A DNA stretch of 64,000 bases from Promethearchaeota archaeon (GCA_019057865.1 JAHLWP010000004.1:62001-126000), one strand, 5' to 3'. Shown: positions 52,272 through 61,527, counted from the stretch's first letter. The notes: generated by a model not told the origin, from the sequence alone. Translations and numbers: made by a program.

Positions 52272-54941
52272 TTAATATTTGATGCGTTCAATTATTTTAG
52301 GGATTTCAGAAAGTTCTTTTTTATATTTGATATTTAAATTCATTATTCCTTCTATAATGTTTTTTATACTCTCCAAACTGTAGATTAAATTTTCTAAATA
52401 ATCAATAATATCTCCCTTAAATACTATTATTTTATATTCATCATTTAAATAACTAGATATCCCTTTTATAGATAAATTTTTATTAGTTCGTAGATTTAGA
52501 ATTATCTTTTCAAGTTTCAATCTCCCACAATCACAATAGGGATTATCTTTACAATTGCAATTGAATATATCCCCTGTTAACTTCGTTATAAATTCAATAA
52601 ATTCATTAGAAAATGTTTTTCGTTTTTTCACATAATCGGCATTCATCAATGATAATACACTAGCACTAAATAAATTATTTGAGAGATATTTCATTCTAAC
52701 ATTTTTAGCCAAATCAGCGACAATTTTTGTAGCTAAATATACATTTTTAATTGGTTTGATTTCAAGGGCAATTTCATTAATAGATTTCTCATTCTTTTTA
52801 ATAATTTCTATAATTTCTAAACATTGATCAATTTTTAAGAAGGATTTGGCAATTGCTTGCCCTAATTGTGTTGATTTAAGAAGAAAATTTTCTTTTATTC
52901 TTATCAATTTCAGAGAATTTAGTTTTTTTAGAAAAGAGTCTAAATCGAAGTTATCATTGATTAAATATGAATAGAACTCATAAATTTTATCTTTTGTAAT
53001 TCCCTCTTTAAAAACTGAAATAAATGCCAAAATTTCGGTAAGAGATTTATCATCACTAGGAGATAACTCGAAATCTTTGATTTTTCCATTCAATAATTTT
53101 ATTGCAATATTTTCTTCGGTTTCTTTCATTCTCGGAGAATAAAGTTTTCCAGGTTCTACAAGAACATAAGCAAGCCCTAATTCATGCTTTTTTAATCTAC
53201 CAGCTCTTCCTAACATCTGCTCAAATTCTGCCACTGATAACCATTTTATTCCCATCGCTAAAGATTCAAATATAACCTGTCTTGCGGGGAGATCTACTCC
53301 TGCTGCTAATGCAGCAGTAGCAACTACACCTGCGATTCTTTGTGCCTGAAACTCTGTTTCAATAATTTTTCTTTCTTCATTTGTTAATCCAGAATGATAA
53401 GCTTTTATTTTAATTCCTTTTGTACAAAAATATTGTGTTAGAGACTCACATTTCTTTCTTGTGTTTGTAAAAATTATTGATTGTCCTTTGTACCCATATT
53501 GTGATCTTTTTGAAAAAGCTTTTCTTACTATCCTTGCTATAAATTTTTGTTTGATTGTTTCATTTAAGCATAATAATAAATGGCGTTCAATAGGAACGGG
53601 TCTATTATTGTACATAATTAATTTGCAATTTAAATTTTCTGCTAGAAGCTCTGGTTCTCCAACTGTAGCACTTAGATATAAAAATTGAGCTTCATAAAGA
53701 GATTTTAGGCGAGCAATAAAACCATCCAAAAGAAAACCCCTATCAGGGTCTATAAGGGTTTGAACTTCATCGATAATGATGGTTCCAATATTTCCTAATT
53801 TTTTTTTATTTCCACTTCTTAATATATAATCAATGGCTTCATAAGTGGCGATGATTATATCGGCATTAATTAGACTTTCTAAATTGTCATCCTCTTCTTT
53901 TTTTTCAAATAAAGATTCTCCAACTCTTTTAAGAATTATTAAGTTTAAAGGCTTATATATCTGTTTAAATGATTCAGTTCTTAGATTAGCTAAGGCTACT
54001 ATTGGAACTAAATACAACATTTTTTTATTTTTATTTTTAAGCACCTTAGTAACTCCTGCTAACTCGCCTACTAATGTTTTACCTGCTGATGTAGGAGCCA
54101 TAATTAATTGATCATTGTATTCTGATAAGAGACCCTTTTCAATTGCAATTGCTTGGATTGGTAATAAAGTAGAAATATTCTGATTTTTCAGTAATGTTTT
54201 AAATGATGATATGATATCCAATTTTTCTACTTTATAATCAAGATATTTCTTACTAATAGTAGGGCTTTTCTCTATATTATATAAAGTTATATCTCTATTC
54301 AAAATTGGATCGAAATCAGATTTAAATGCCGAAATGACTTTATTGATATCCTTAAATTTCAGTATCATATGTTGAAAGAAATTTTTTAATTTAGGACTAA
54401 CTTGTCCTTCAGAGAATAAGCCTGAGAGTTTTGCTTGTCTAATAATAATATCATATGCACAATCAGCACAAATTTTTTGATTTTTAAAAGATTTAATTTG
54501 AAAGCCCTCATTTAAAATTGTGAATTTCTGTTCATCCAAACATGAATTACAGAATGTTAAATTAACTATCTTATTCTTATCAAATTGAAAATTATTCAAC
54601 ATTTCTTTTACTGGTATAAAGTCTTCCGAAGGAGTTTGATTCGAAAAAGCAATGAATTTATTCTCATTTGATAGTAAAAATTTCTTAAAAATACGTGGAT
54701 TTACAGGGTTTATTGCTCCATCCTTGTCAATTTTATTAAAATTTAATGGGCGCATTTTATTCTTGAAATCTAGCCCAAAAATAACTGTTCCTCTAAAAAA
54801 TGGTTCATTTACATAAGAAAAAGTAAAATTTTTTTGCTTAAATGATTTTAAATAAAAGAAATTTACATTGAAAACTAATTCTTTCTTAGATTCACGATTT
54901 TTATCTAAAACCATGAAAAATTTCTTTAAAGGAAAAGTCAA
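52272..54941 (-). CDS. Ski2-like superfamily 2 helicase with zinc-binding N-terminus
   Basis: An 889-residue SF2 helicase. Residues about 129-165 hold a four-Cys zinc site (FCNSC and CADC). Helicase motifs follow: I in APTSAGKT near residue 283, Ia LVPIVALAN, II IIIDEVQTL, III YLSATVGEPE, IV IIFTNTRKKC, V GVVATAALAAGVDLP and VI QMLGRAGR. Motif II is DEVQ, where Ski2/Hel308 proteins usually have DEVH or DELH. The C-terminal part contains winged-helix and ratchet-like helices and another Cys-rich site (CNCKDNPYCDCGR). It probably unwinds or remodels DNA or RNA in repair or RNA decay. Confidence 0.88.
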   Translation of the reverse strand: MTFPLKKFFMVLDKNRESKKELVFNVNFFYLKSFKQKNFTFSYVNEPFFRGTVIFGLDFKNKMRPLNFNKIDKDGAINPVNPRIFKKFLLSNENKFIAFSNQTPSEDFIPVKEMLNNFQFDKNKIVNLTFCNSCLDEQKFTILNEGFQIKSFKNQKICADCAYDIIIRQAKLSGLFSEGQVSPKLKNFFQHMILKFKDINKVISAFKSDFDPILNRDITLYNIEKSPTISKKYLDYKVEKLDIISSFKTLLKNQNISTLLPIQAIAIEKGLLSEYNDQLIMAPTSAGKTLVGELAGVTKVLKNKNKKMLYLVPIVALANLRTESFKQIYKPLNLIILKRVGESLFEKKEEDDNLESLINADIIIATYEAIDYILRSGNKKKLGNIGTIIIDEVQTLIDPDRGFLLDGFIARLKSLYEAQFLYLSATVGEPELLAENLNCKLIMYNNRPVPIERHLLLCLNETIKQKFIARIVRKAFSKRSQYGYKGQSIIFTNTRKKCESLTQYFCTKGIKIKAYHSGLTNEERKIIETEFQAQRIAGVVATAALAAGVDLPARQVIFESLAMGIKWLSVAEFEQMLGRAGRLKKHELGLAYVLVEPGKLYSPRMKETEENIAIKLLNGKIKDFELSPSDDKSLTEILAFISVFKEGITKDKIYEFYSYLINDNFDLDSFLKKLNSLKLIRIKENFLLKSTQLGQAIAKSFLKIDQCLEIIEIIKKNEKSINEIALEIKPIKNVYLATKIVADLAKNVRMKYLSNNLFSASVLSLMNADYVKKRKTFSNEFIEFITKLTGDIFNCNCKDNPYCDCGRLKLEKIILNLRTNKNLSIKGISSYLNDEYKIIVFKGDIIDYLENLIYSLESIKNIIEGIMNLNIKYKKELSEIPKIIERIKY

Positions 54942-54999
54942 ATTAAAACACTTTTATATTCTACAAATAAACCAGAATAAATAATATAAAAAAATTTCA

Positions 55000-55161
55000 T
55001 TAGAATCCAAATACTTCCTTGATTTTATCATAGATCTCTTTAATTTCTCTAAGCTTAGCTTCGTCCCCTTGGTTTAAAAAGTGGGAAACCCACTCGGAAA
55101 GTCCCCCTTTGTTTATCCATTCAAGAAAGTATTCTACCGCTTGTCTATCCTCAGCAGACAT
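55000..55161 (-). CDS. Small 53-residue acidic protein
   Basis: A short complete frame from ATG: it begins MSADEDRQ-like (MSAEDRQAVEYF) and contains EWINKGGLSEWVSHFLNQ and a charged helix to KEVFGF. Composition and the higher local GC than the flanks look like coding sequence. It lies about 60 bases upstream of the helicase gene start on the same strand and may share its transcript. Two Trp and Gly-Gly give it a distinctive core; it is not a known family to me. Confidence 0.55.
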   Translation of the reverse strand: MSAEDRQAVEYFLEWINKGGLSEWVSHFLNQGDEAKLREIKEIYDKIKEVFGF

Positions 55162-55408
55162 TTTTAAACTTTTACTTCCTAGTTGTTTTTTAATTGTTTT
55201 AGATTATGAATTCTATCTATATAAAAATATAAATTAATCTATTTTAAAATTAATCTATTTTATGAATTTGTGTTCTATCATCTAATTAAAGATAGAAAAA
55301 AATAATCTATTGAAATTGAGAAGGAGTTATAAATAATTCTATTTTATATTTTTATAATTTCAATTCATAAAAAACTATTTAAAAAAAAATTCTTATGTGA
55401 TTAAAAAA

Positions 55409-56368
55409 ATGCCAGACGTGCGTATAAAAACACCTAATTTAGATGATATTTTCGAGAAATGGAAACAACGTTCTGTAAGAAAAGATCGTAAAAATATGGA
55501 AAAGCAATTTGGAACAAAAGGAGCCATGTTCTCCTTAGATGCTGTAAGTGCAGCAGAATATGTAAAAGAAACTATGAAGGAAGCCGCAATATATTTTGCT
55601 GTTAAAAAAACTCTTGGAGCTGCCCCCAAAGGGAAGGATGATAATACTGTTATGGCACCCAGAGTGAGCAGAGAAACTTATTATTCTTTTAAAGGTGCTG
55701 GTAAAATAAATAAAGAAAATTGGAAGGATGATGATAAAGTCCCTATGTATGAGTCAATTCAAGCAGTTTCATGTAAAACATGTAAAGGTAGAGGATATAC
55801 TGATGATAAATGTAAAACATGCAAAGGAACTGGAAAAATAGAAGAAAATTTGATGGTTTTAGTAGGGGAAGAACAAAAAAAGGAAAAAAAACTATTCTCG
55901 TATCCTTGTGCTGCCTGTTATGGTACGGGGAATAGACGCGAGCAATGTAAAGAATGTGGAGGGCATAAAAATCTGTATAAGTATGAAATTCTTCCTGTTC
56001 CCTTTCAAACTGTAGTAACTGGAGTTCCTATACTTCATAGTTCCGCTCAAACGAAATATGAAAAGGAAATTGGAGAAGATCTTCATAAAATGATAGAAGA
56101 GGTAGAAGGAATCAGATTTAGTGAATTTAAGGATTTAGAATCTAAAGCAGAAGCCTCTCTTGGTTATATGAATAAGAATATTAAGAAAACAATATCAGCA
56201 GCAGCAAGCGATCATAAAACCTATCAGAAGGATAAAGATTCACAAATCACTACTCAGATCTACCTCTTCCCTATGATTCAAATGTTTTGCGAGACCAAAA
56301 AGGGTTCAAAATTTGAAATTTATAGTCTAGGTTCAGGAAATAAATTTATGGTATATTCAAATTTCTAA
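55409..56368 (+). CDS. DnaJ-type zinc-domain protein without J domain
   Basis: A protein of about 319 residues with a central cysteine-rich region of four CxxCxGxG-like repeats: CKTCKGRGY, CKTCKGTGK, CAACYGTGN and CKECGGHKN. These form the two zinc sites found in DnaJ/Hsp40. There is no J domain or HPD motif. The N-terminal part is charged (MPDVRIKTPNLDDIFEKW) and the C-terminal part is a beta-rich region. The zinc part may bind unfolded or partner proteins. A GTG four codons upstream is an alternative start. Confidence 0.65.
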   Translation: MPDVRIKTPNLDDIFEKWKQRSVRKDRKNMEKQFGTKGAMFSLDAVSAAEYVKETMKEAAIYFAVKKTLGAAPKGKDDNTVMAPRVSRETYYSFKGAGKINKENWKDDDKVPMYESIQAVSCKTCKGRGYTDDKCKTCKGTGKIEENLMVLVGEEQKKEKKLFSYPCAACYGTGNRREQCKECGGHKNLYKYEILPVPFQTVVTGVPILHSSAQTKYEKEIGEDLHKMIEEVEGIRFSEFKDLESKAEASLGYMNKNIKKTISAAASDHKTYQKDKDSQITTQIYLFPMIQMFCETKKGSKFEIYSLGSGNKFMVYSNF

Positions 56369-56476
56369 AAAATTCTATTTTTTTAATTTAATTTTTATAT
56401 TTTTTAAATTATTTAAATTCTCTAACTACTTTGTGTATATTAAGAAAAATATTAAGATTCAGTGACACTTTTAAAA

Positions 56477-57397
56477 ATGGCGCGGGACGGACCAGAGATC
56501 CTTGCTGATGACGAGGAAAGAGATATTTTAGATTTCATGTTAAACGCATGTGGGTTAGATTCAAGGGATTTCCATCGTGATGAGAGAATTCTTTCGAGGC
56601 AAAATCTTGAAAAGAATTTCATATTCCTCAAAAAAATGGTTGATGGCAGGTCATTTCGGCGAGCTCCTTACTTTGTTATAGGATACTTAATGCTAATTAC
56701 TGGATTAAGGATCCCTGACATGCTCAAATCTGATATCTTAAGAATGATAAAATTGGAATTTGAGAAAGAATATAGACCAAAAGATTTTAATATTTTGAGG
56801 AAAATATGCCTTGAGGACTTTAAAGAAAAGATCTGTTTCCATAAATCAGGTATGGTATTACGCCCTATAAAGCTTGGATATATTAACAATGTAGAACTTT
56901 CGGATGCTATCATCGGTCTAAATCAATTTTGGTATGCATGTAAGACTGGTGAAATATATAACATAAGACATCTTAAAATTGATGGTTGGGGATTAACCCA
57001 AATTCCTCCCCCAATTTTTAATATTAAAAATCTTGAGTCTTTAAGTTTGCAATTCAATCAAATAAAACATATTCCTGTTGATATTGCTAACTTAGCTTCT
57101 TTAAAATATTTAGATTTAGGATATAATCAATTGACTGACTTCCCTAAATCTGTTCTAAGTTTGCATTCAATGATAGGCCTTGGTTTAGACCATAATTTTA
57201 TGACTAATATTCCAAAAGGTATAATTCATCTAAAATCTATTGAATATTTAGATTTGAATAATAATCTTATATCTCATCTCCCTGACGTTTTAAGGGATTT
57301 AAATTCTCTAAAACGTTTATCTATTAGGGATAATAACATTAAAGAAATCCCTAATTCTTTCAAATCCGCTAACTTTTCAATTTTTCTGACTTATTAA
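56477..57397 (+). CDS. Leucine-rich repeat protein, typical 23-residue repeats
   Basis: A protein of about 306 residues. The first 150 residues are acidic and helical (ARDGPEILADDEERDILDF). From about residue 165 there are five to six 23-residue repeats of the LxxLxxLxLxxNxIxxIPxxI kind, for example LKSIEYLDLNNNLISHLP. These are of the bacterial/plant ROCO-like class and differ from the 22-residue SDS22 type at 28248. It has no membrane anchor. A GTG five codons upstream is possible as start. Function unknown, probably protein binding. Confidence 0.72.
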   Translation: MARDGPEILADDEERDILDFMLNACGLDSRDFHRDERILSRQNLEKNFIFLKKMVDGRSFRRAPYFVIGYLMLITGLRIPDMLKSDILRMIKLEFEKEYRPKDFNILRKICLEDFKEKICFHKSGMVLRPIKLGYINNVELSDAIIGLNQFWYACKTGEIYNIRHLKIDGWGLTQIPPPIFNIKNLESLSLQFNQIKHIPVDIANLASLKYLDLGYNQLTDFPKSVLSLHSMIGLGLDHNFMTNIPKGIIHLKSIEYLDLNNNLISHLPDVLRDLNSLKRLSIRDNNIKEIPNSFKSANFSIFLTY

Positions 57398-57501
57398 ATT
57401 AAAGACTTTTATTAGTAAATTTTAAATATTAATAAGAATTCTTTTTATACGTCTAGGTTTGATCTAGGTTTGAACTTACATTTAGCCTAAAATGATGAAA
57501 T

Positions 57502-58146
57502 ATGGAAGATCAGAAGGTAGTAACAGAAAAAAAATATTATATTAAGAAAAAAAGTTTTGTAGGTTATTTATTACCTAGTAATGCATTATTGATTTCGATG
57601 ATTGGCATTTTCACGGCTTTAAATTTTGTAGTAACATATTGGATCCAGATTCCAATTCCCGCTACTGGAGGATACATTAATATTGGAGATGTTACAGTAA
57701 TGTTTACAGCACTTTTATTTGGACCCATTATAGGCGGTATTGCTGGTGGCTTAGGACCCATGTTAGCAGATATATTTTCACCTTATATAGTTTATGCTCC
57801 CGCTACAGTAATAATTAAAGGCGTAGAGGGAATCCTAATCGGATTAATATCCAATCCAAAAGATTGTGAAAGGAGGATTTCTTATCGTGATGTAATTGCC
57901 GTTTTGATTGGTGGAATTTTAATTCCTTTAGGTTATTTCATTTATGAAGCTTTTATACTTAGACTTGGAGTTGCTACTGCATTGGTTGAGATGCCATTTA
58001 ACTTTTTTCAGTTTGGATTTGCGGCAATAGGCTCCATTTTACTTATTGCTGCTTCAAGAAAGAATATAATTGAATCTCTGCCTTATATTTTTGATAAAAT
58101 ATTTATTCTAAAAGAATCAGGAACTATCAAACAGGAAAAATACTAA
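57502..58146 (+). CDS. ECF transporter substrate-capture (S) component
   Basis: A 214-residue protein with about six membrane spans. The first span has ALNFVVTYWIQIPIP, then TGGYINIGDVTVMFTALLFGPIIGG, the conserved S-component block, with GGLGPMLADIF after it. Such proteins bind a vitamin or precursor and dock on a shared ATPase/EcfT module. None of these partner genes is in the window, so it must use a module encoded elsewhere. Substrate cannot be read from sequence. Its last bases overlap the stop of the convergent threonine synthase gene. Confidence 0.8.
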   Translation: MEDQKVVTEKKYYIKKKSFVGYLLPSNALLISMIGIFTALNFVVTYWIQIPIPATGGYINIGDVTVMFTALLFGPIIGGIAGGLGPMLADIFSPYIVYAPATVIIKGVEGILIGLISNPKDCERRISYRDVIAVLIGGILIPLGYFIYEAFILRLGVATALVEMPFNFFQFGFAAIGSILLIAASRKNIIESLPYIFDKIFILKESGTIKQEKY

Positions 58147-59561
58147 AGCAATGTAATTAAAACATCCAAAGCATCTAAGACTTTTTTGCCACTATCTGTT
58201 ATGAAATATAACACTTTTTTTCCTTCTTTTTTTCTGGATATTAATCCTTTAGTCTCTAACTCCTTTAGATGTTGATAAATTGCTGCTAAAGTAATACTTT
58301 CCATAGTTTCCTTAATTTTTGTTCCAGTTATTCCTTTAATACTAGTTAAAGAAATTTGCGATAAAATTTTCAATTTAGTTATAATTATTGAACCCTTTCC
58401 GGTTGTTTTAGTTTGGGAAGAAATAGCTTCCAAAACATAAGGAGCTTTCAATCCGCTTGCTGTAATGAGGCATACAATTTTCTCTTGGGCTTTAAATATT
58501 TTTTTCTGCTGTAGTATTCGAATTGCTCCAAATGCTAAAGCGGAGGCTGGTTCGGCAAAAATTCCTTCATTTCTTATGAGCTCATCTATAGAAGTTAATA
58601 TTAAATCTTCTGGAACAGCAATTACAGTACCCTCACTCTCTTTAATACATTTGATAGCTAAATCTTTATATATTGGATTTTTTACCAATATTCCTAATGC
58701 AAGAGAATTATGAATTTCCTTATTTGTCGGATTATTATCCTCAAACTCTAAAAATTCATTTACAATGGGAGATAAGACTTGAGATTGTACACCGACTAAT
58801 TTTGGAATAGTAGTAATAATATTCGCATCTTTAAGCTCATTAAATCCTTTCCATAAGCTAACTAATAATTGTCCACTCCCCATAGGAATAATAACCAGAT
58901 CAATTTTTCCGATTTGACTGATTATTTCATAGGCAATAGTTTTTTCAGCTTCAAGAGTAAGTGGATTTAATTCAGGGGTACATTGATAGTATTCAGAAAG
59001 GTCCTTTTGTTTTTGAATATAATCAATGGCATCATCTACAGTATCTCCAACTAATTTTAATTCAGAATTATATGCTATCATTTGAGCTTTTTTACCTACA
59101 TCGATTTTTTCAGGAATAATATTTAAACATTCCATTCCTTCAAGCGATGTGTAGGCTGCAATAGAGGCTCCTTGATTTCCGTTAGAAGCACATATAAATT
59201 TTTTAAAATCCCAACTACGAGCATGAGAAATTAGAAGTGCAGCACAACGATCTTTAAAAGAATTAGTTGGATTTTGGGACTCATCCTTGAAATATAGATT
59301 TTCTATTCCTAATTTATCTCCAAATTTTTTAGAAGTTAAGCATGGAGTTCCACCTTCTCCTAAAGTAATATGAAAATCTGAACTAATTGGTGGGAAAGCA
59401 AATCTATAATCCCATATATTATTAACAATTTTTATAGGAGGAAATTTTTCTTTTATTGAATTTATATCTGCTTTAAACCAAAGTAACCCCTTACATTCAG
59501 GGCACTTATATTCTATTGATGATTTAAACTTAAATTCTTTTTTGCATTCGATGCATGTCAA
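58143..59561 (-). CDS. thrC: Threonine synthase fused to a C-terminal winged-helix domain
   Basis: A 472-residue protein. The N-terminus has a zinc ribbon (CIECKKEF and CPECKG), as in archaeal threonine synthases. The fold type II PLP domain follows: PLP-lysine in NPTNSFKDR, ASNGNQGASIAAY, the phosphate loop IPMGSGQLL, and ASGLKAPYVL. After about residue 390 an additional 80 residues form a winged helix: KILSQISLTSIKGITGTKI, IYQHLKELETKGLISRKKEG and KKVLYFITDSG. This resembles ArsR/PadR-type DNA-binding domains. The enzyme makes threonine from O-phosphohomoserine; the fused domain suggests it may also regulate transcription according to substrate. Fusion is seen in one continuous frame. Confidence 0.88.
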   Translation of the reverse strand: MTCIECKKEFKFKSSIEYKCPECKGLLWFKADINSIKEKFPPIKIVNNIWDYRFAFPPISSDFHITLGEGGTPCLTSKKFGDKLGIENLYFKDESQNPTNSFKDRCAALLISHARSWDFKKFICASNGNQGASIAAYTSLEGMECLNIIPEKIDVGKKAQMIAYNSELKLVGDTVDDAIDYIQKQKDLSEYYQCTPELNPLTLEAEKTIAYEIISQIGKIDLVIIPMGSGQLLVSLWKGFNELKDANIITTIPKLVGVQSQVLSPIVNEFLEFEDNNPTNKEIHNSLALGILVKNPIYKDLAIKCIKESEGTVIAVPEDLILTSIDELIRNEGIFAEPASALAFGAIRILQQKKIFKAQEKIVCLITASGLKAPYVLEAISSQTKTTGKGSIIITKLKILSQISLTSIKGITGTKIKETMESITLAAIYQHLKELETKGLISRKKEGKKVLYFITDSGKKVLDALDVLITLL

Positions 59562-59752
59562 AAGGAGAGGCTTGCTAATAAGATAATTACCTCATTGATT
59601 ATTTTTTATTTACTATAATAATTCATTTGTCATTTTAATAATTAAAGTCTCTGAACATTAATTCTTATTTTTTGTATCCCATCTCTTTTTATAAAAAAAG
59701 AAGAAGTGTTTATGTCTTTTTGGGATAGAATTATTTAAATAATATAAATTAC

Positions 59753-59787
59753 AATTATTCGTAAATAATTTCCGATCATTCGTAAAT
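59753..59787. promoter_or_regulatory. Candidate metalloregulator operator of the ZIP-DtxR pair
   Basis: AATTATT-CGTA-AATAATT is a perfect inverted repeat (59753-59770). The ten bases ATTCGTAAAT occur at 59757 and again at 59778, exactly 21 bases apart, two helical turns. This block lies 35-70 bases before the ZIP gene, where a repressor would block initiation. Confidence 0.5.
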
Positions 59788-59821
59788 CTGAAATAATTAA
59801 TCTCAGAGGTATAAATTTAAA

Positions 59822-60577
59822 ATGTTATTATGGGTTATCTTATTTAGTGTTTTAGGAAGTGTAGGTGCAATACTAGCAGCTTCAATTTTCATTTTATTAG
59901 GTGAAAAAGTTCAAAATAAATTAGTTACAGCATTGCTCTCTTTTGCAACAGGAACTTTACTAACAGCTGCACTAATGGGTTTAATCCCTGAAGCAATTGA
60001 AGCTGTTGGAGAACCACATCTAATTACTCCAATAATTTTAGGAGGAATACTTTTTTTCTTCTTCTTAGAAAAATTTCTGATATGGAGAAATTGTCAAGTT
60101 AATGCATGTGAGGTTCATTCTCATGCTACTGGACCGTTAATATTAGTTGGTGATGCTTTTCACAATTTCACTGATGGGATAGTAATAGCAGCAGCTTTTC
60201 TTACTGATTTTCATATAGGTTTAGCAGCCGGTTTTACTATAATTATGCATGAAATTCCTCAAGAGACTGGAGATTTCGCAATATTACTGCATGATGGAAT
60301 GTCAAAAAAGAAAGCTCTTTTATATAATTTATTATCAAGTTCAGCAACAATACCCGCTGCGATTATTAGTTACTTTATTTTAGCTGTTTTTGAAGCAACG
60401 GTTCCAATCTTTTTGGCACTTTCAGCAGCTAGCTTTCTCTATATAGCCTTATCAGATCTGACACCTCAACTTCATGAAAAGACAGAAACTAAAGAAATAA
60501 TTAAGCAGCTAATTTTAGTTATTATAGGAATACTAATAATGGCTTTAATCCTTTCTATAGGAGGTCATAATCATTAA
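59822..60577 (+). CDS. ZIP-family metal transporter
   Basis: A 251-residue membrane protein with eight spans. The metal-binding motifs of ZIP span 4 and 5 are present: GDAFHNFTDGIVIAAAF and MHEIPQETGDFAILLHDG. The intervening loop has HSHATG. These import zinc, iron or manganese. AGAGGT lies upstream as a ribosome-binding site. The DtxR-like regulator gene begins 20 bases after its stop, so metal uptake and its control are in one operon. Confidence 0.92.
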   Translation: MLLWVILFSVLGSVGAILAASIFILLGEKVQNKLVTALLSFATGTLLTAALMGLIPEAIEAVGEPHLITPIILGGILFFFFLEKFLIWRNCQVNACEVHSHATGPLILVGDAFHNFTDGIVIAAAFLTDFHIGLAAGFTIIMHEIPQETGDFAILLHDGMSKKKALLYNLLSSSATIPAAIISYFILAVFEATVPIFLALSAASFLYIALSDLTPQLHEKTETKEIIKQLILVIIGILIMALILSIGGHNH

Positions 60578-60596
60578 TAATTAATTCTCTTTAAAT

Positions 60597-61031
60597 ATGT
60601 TAGATATGGATTATCAAATTTTGAAGATTATTTATAGGACTAATGGGAATGCTAAGTTAAAACATATTCAAGAAGAAATTAAAACTTTAAAAGGAATTGA
60701 AATCCCACTATCAACAATTAATAGCTGTATTGAGAGACTTGAGAAGAAAAAATATGTTGATTGGATTAGGTATTCTCCTCTTAAATTAACGAACCGCGGT
60801 ACCAATTTAGCTAAAGAATTAATACGCCATGCTCGATTATTGGAGTTATTATTATATAACGAATTAGAGTTAAGTGCTGAAGAAGCTCATACTGAAAGTG
60901 AAAAGTTCAATTTGCTTTTTTCATGTGAAACAATAAATAAGATCTGTGAAAAATATTCACATCCAGAAGAATGCCCTTGTGGAGAGGAAATTTCAAACTC
61001 TTCAGATTGCTTTTGTGAAAAAAAAGTTTAA
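60597..61031 (+). CDS. DtxR/MntR-like metalloregulator
   Basis: A 144-residue protein. The N-terminal winged helix has IPLSTINSCIERLEKKKYVDWIRY and LKLTNRG, then the dimerisation helices ARLLELLLYNELELSAEEAHTESEKFN, which match DtxR (HRLLE...A..EA). Metal-binding His and Glu of that region are present. The C-terminal tail, HPEECPCGEEI and DCFCEKK, has four Cys and may bind metal or replace the SH3-like domain. It follows the ZIP gene, which it probably represses when metal is plentiful. Confidence 0.83.
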   Translation: MLDMDYQILKIIYRTNGNAKLKHIQEEIKTLKGIEIPLSTINSCIERLEKKKYVDWIRYSPLKLTNRGTNLAKELIRHARLLELLLYNELELSAEEAHTESEKFNLLFSCETINKICEKYSHPEECPCGEEISNSSDCFCEKKV

Positions 61032-61035
61032 AATA

Positions 61036-61512
61036 TTATTTGATAATATCATTAGAAGCATAAGCAGCTAAAATTTCTCCATAAAAATAGTGATGACTGC
61101 TTATATCTGATTTACTACCTTGGATTATTTTACATTCAAAACTTAACATTCAATCTTTTATGGTAGGTACTTTTGTTTTTTGTCCTGGAATAGTTTCCAA
61201 TCCAGCTTTTTGAAATTTATCTGTATTTATCCCTGAATAAGATCCTGCGATATCAACAGCATGATACATGTTATTTGAAGGAATATTTATAGTAAATTCA
61301 TTTACACCTTCCGTTAATAGAGTATAGGTATATCTACTATAGGCCACTTGTGCTCTTATAACTGTTTTGTCATCTATTTCTTCCATTTTTTTCCAATCCA
61401 ATGCCATCATATTGAGTTTTCCACTTTTGTCCATTGTTACTATTAACGCTGTATTTCTTTTAAAAAGCTCAATATAATTAAATGGTTCAATTTCTTGCCT
61501 AGTATTCGTCAT
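61036..61512 (-). CDS. Flavin reductase-like protein with in-frame TGA (possible selenocysteine)
   Basis: A flavin reductase-domain protein (FMN-binding split barrel). The first 120 residues start at ATG and include NTALIVTMDKSGKLNMMALDW, FTINIPSNNMYHAVDIAGSYSG and the strand leading to PTIKD, then TGA at 61150-61152. In the same frame, without shift, the sequence continues MLSFECKIIQGSKSD, SSHHYFYGEILAAYAS and ends at TAA (61036). The continuation has the family's E-C-K and GE strands, so TGA falls where this family often has Cys or Ala/Ser before the ECK strand. Either the codon is selenocysteine, or it is a point nonsense or sequence error. Full length would be about 158 residues, the normal size. 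The stop of the DtxR gene is only a few bases away. Confidence 0.75.
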
Positions 61513-61527
61513 TTTTATTCTTTTTTT

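Noticed and set aside
60930..61035. A search by eye for a SECIS-like hairpin just beyond the flavin reductase-like gene
   Set aside because: No convincing stem with the archaeal internal-loop bases was seen, and the segment is antisense coding sequence of the DtxR-like gene.
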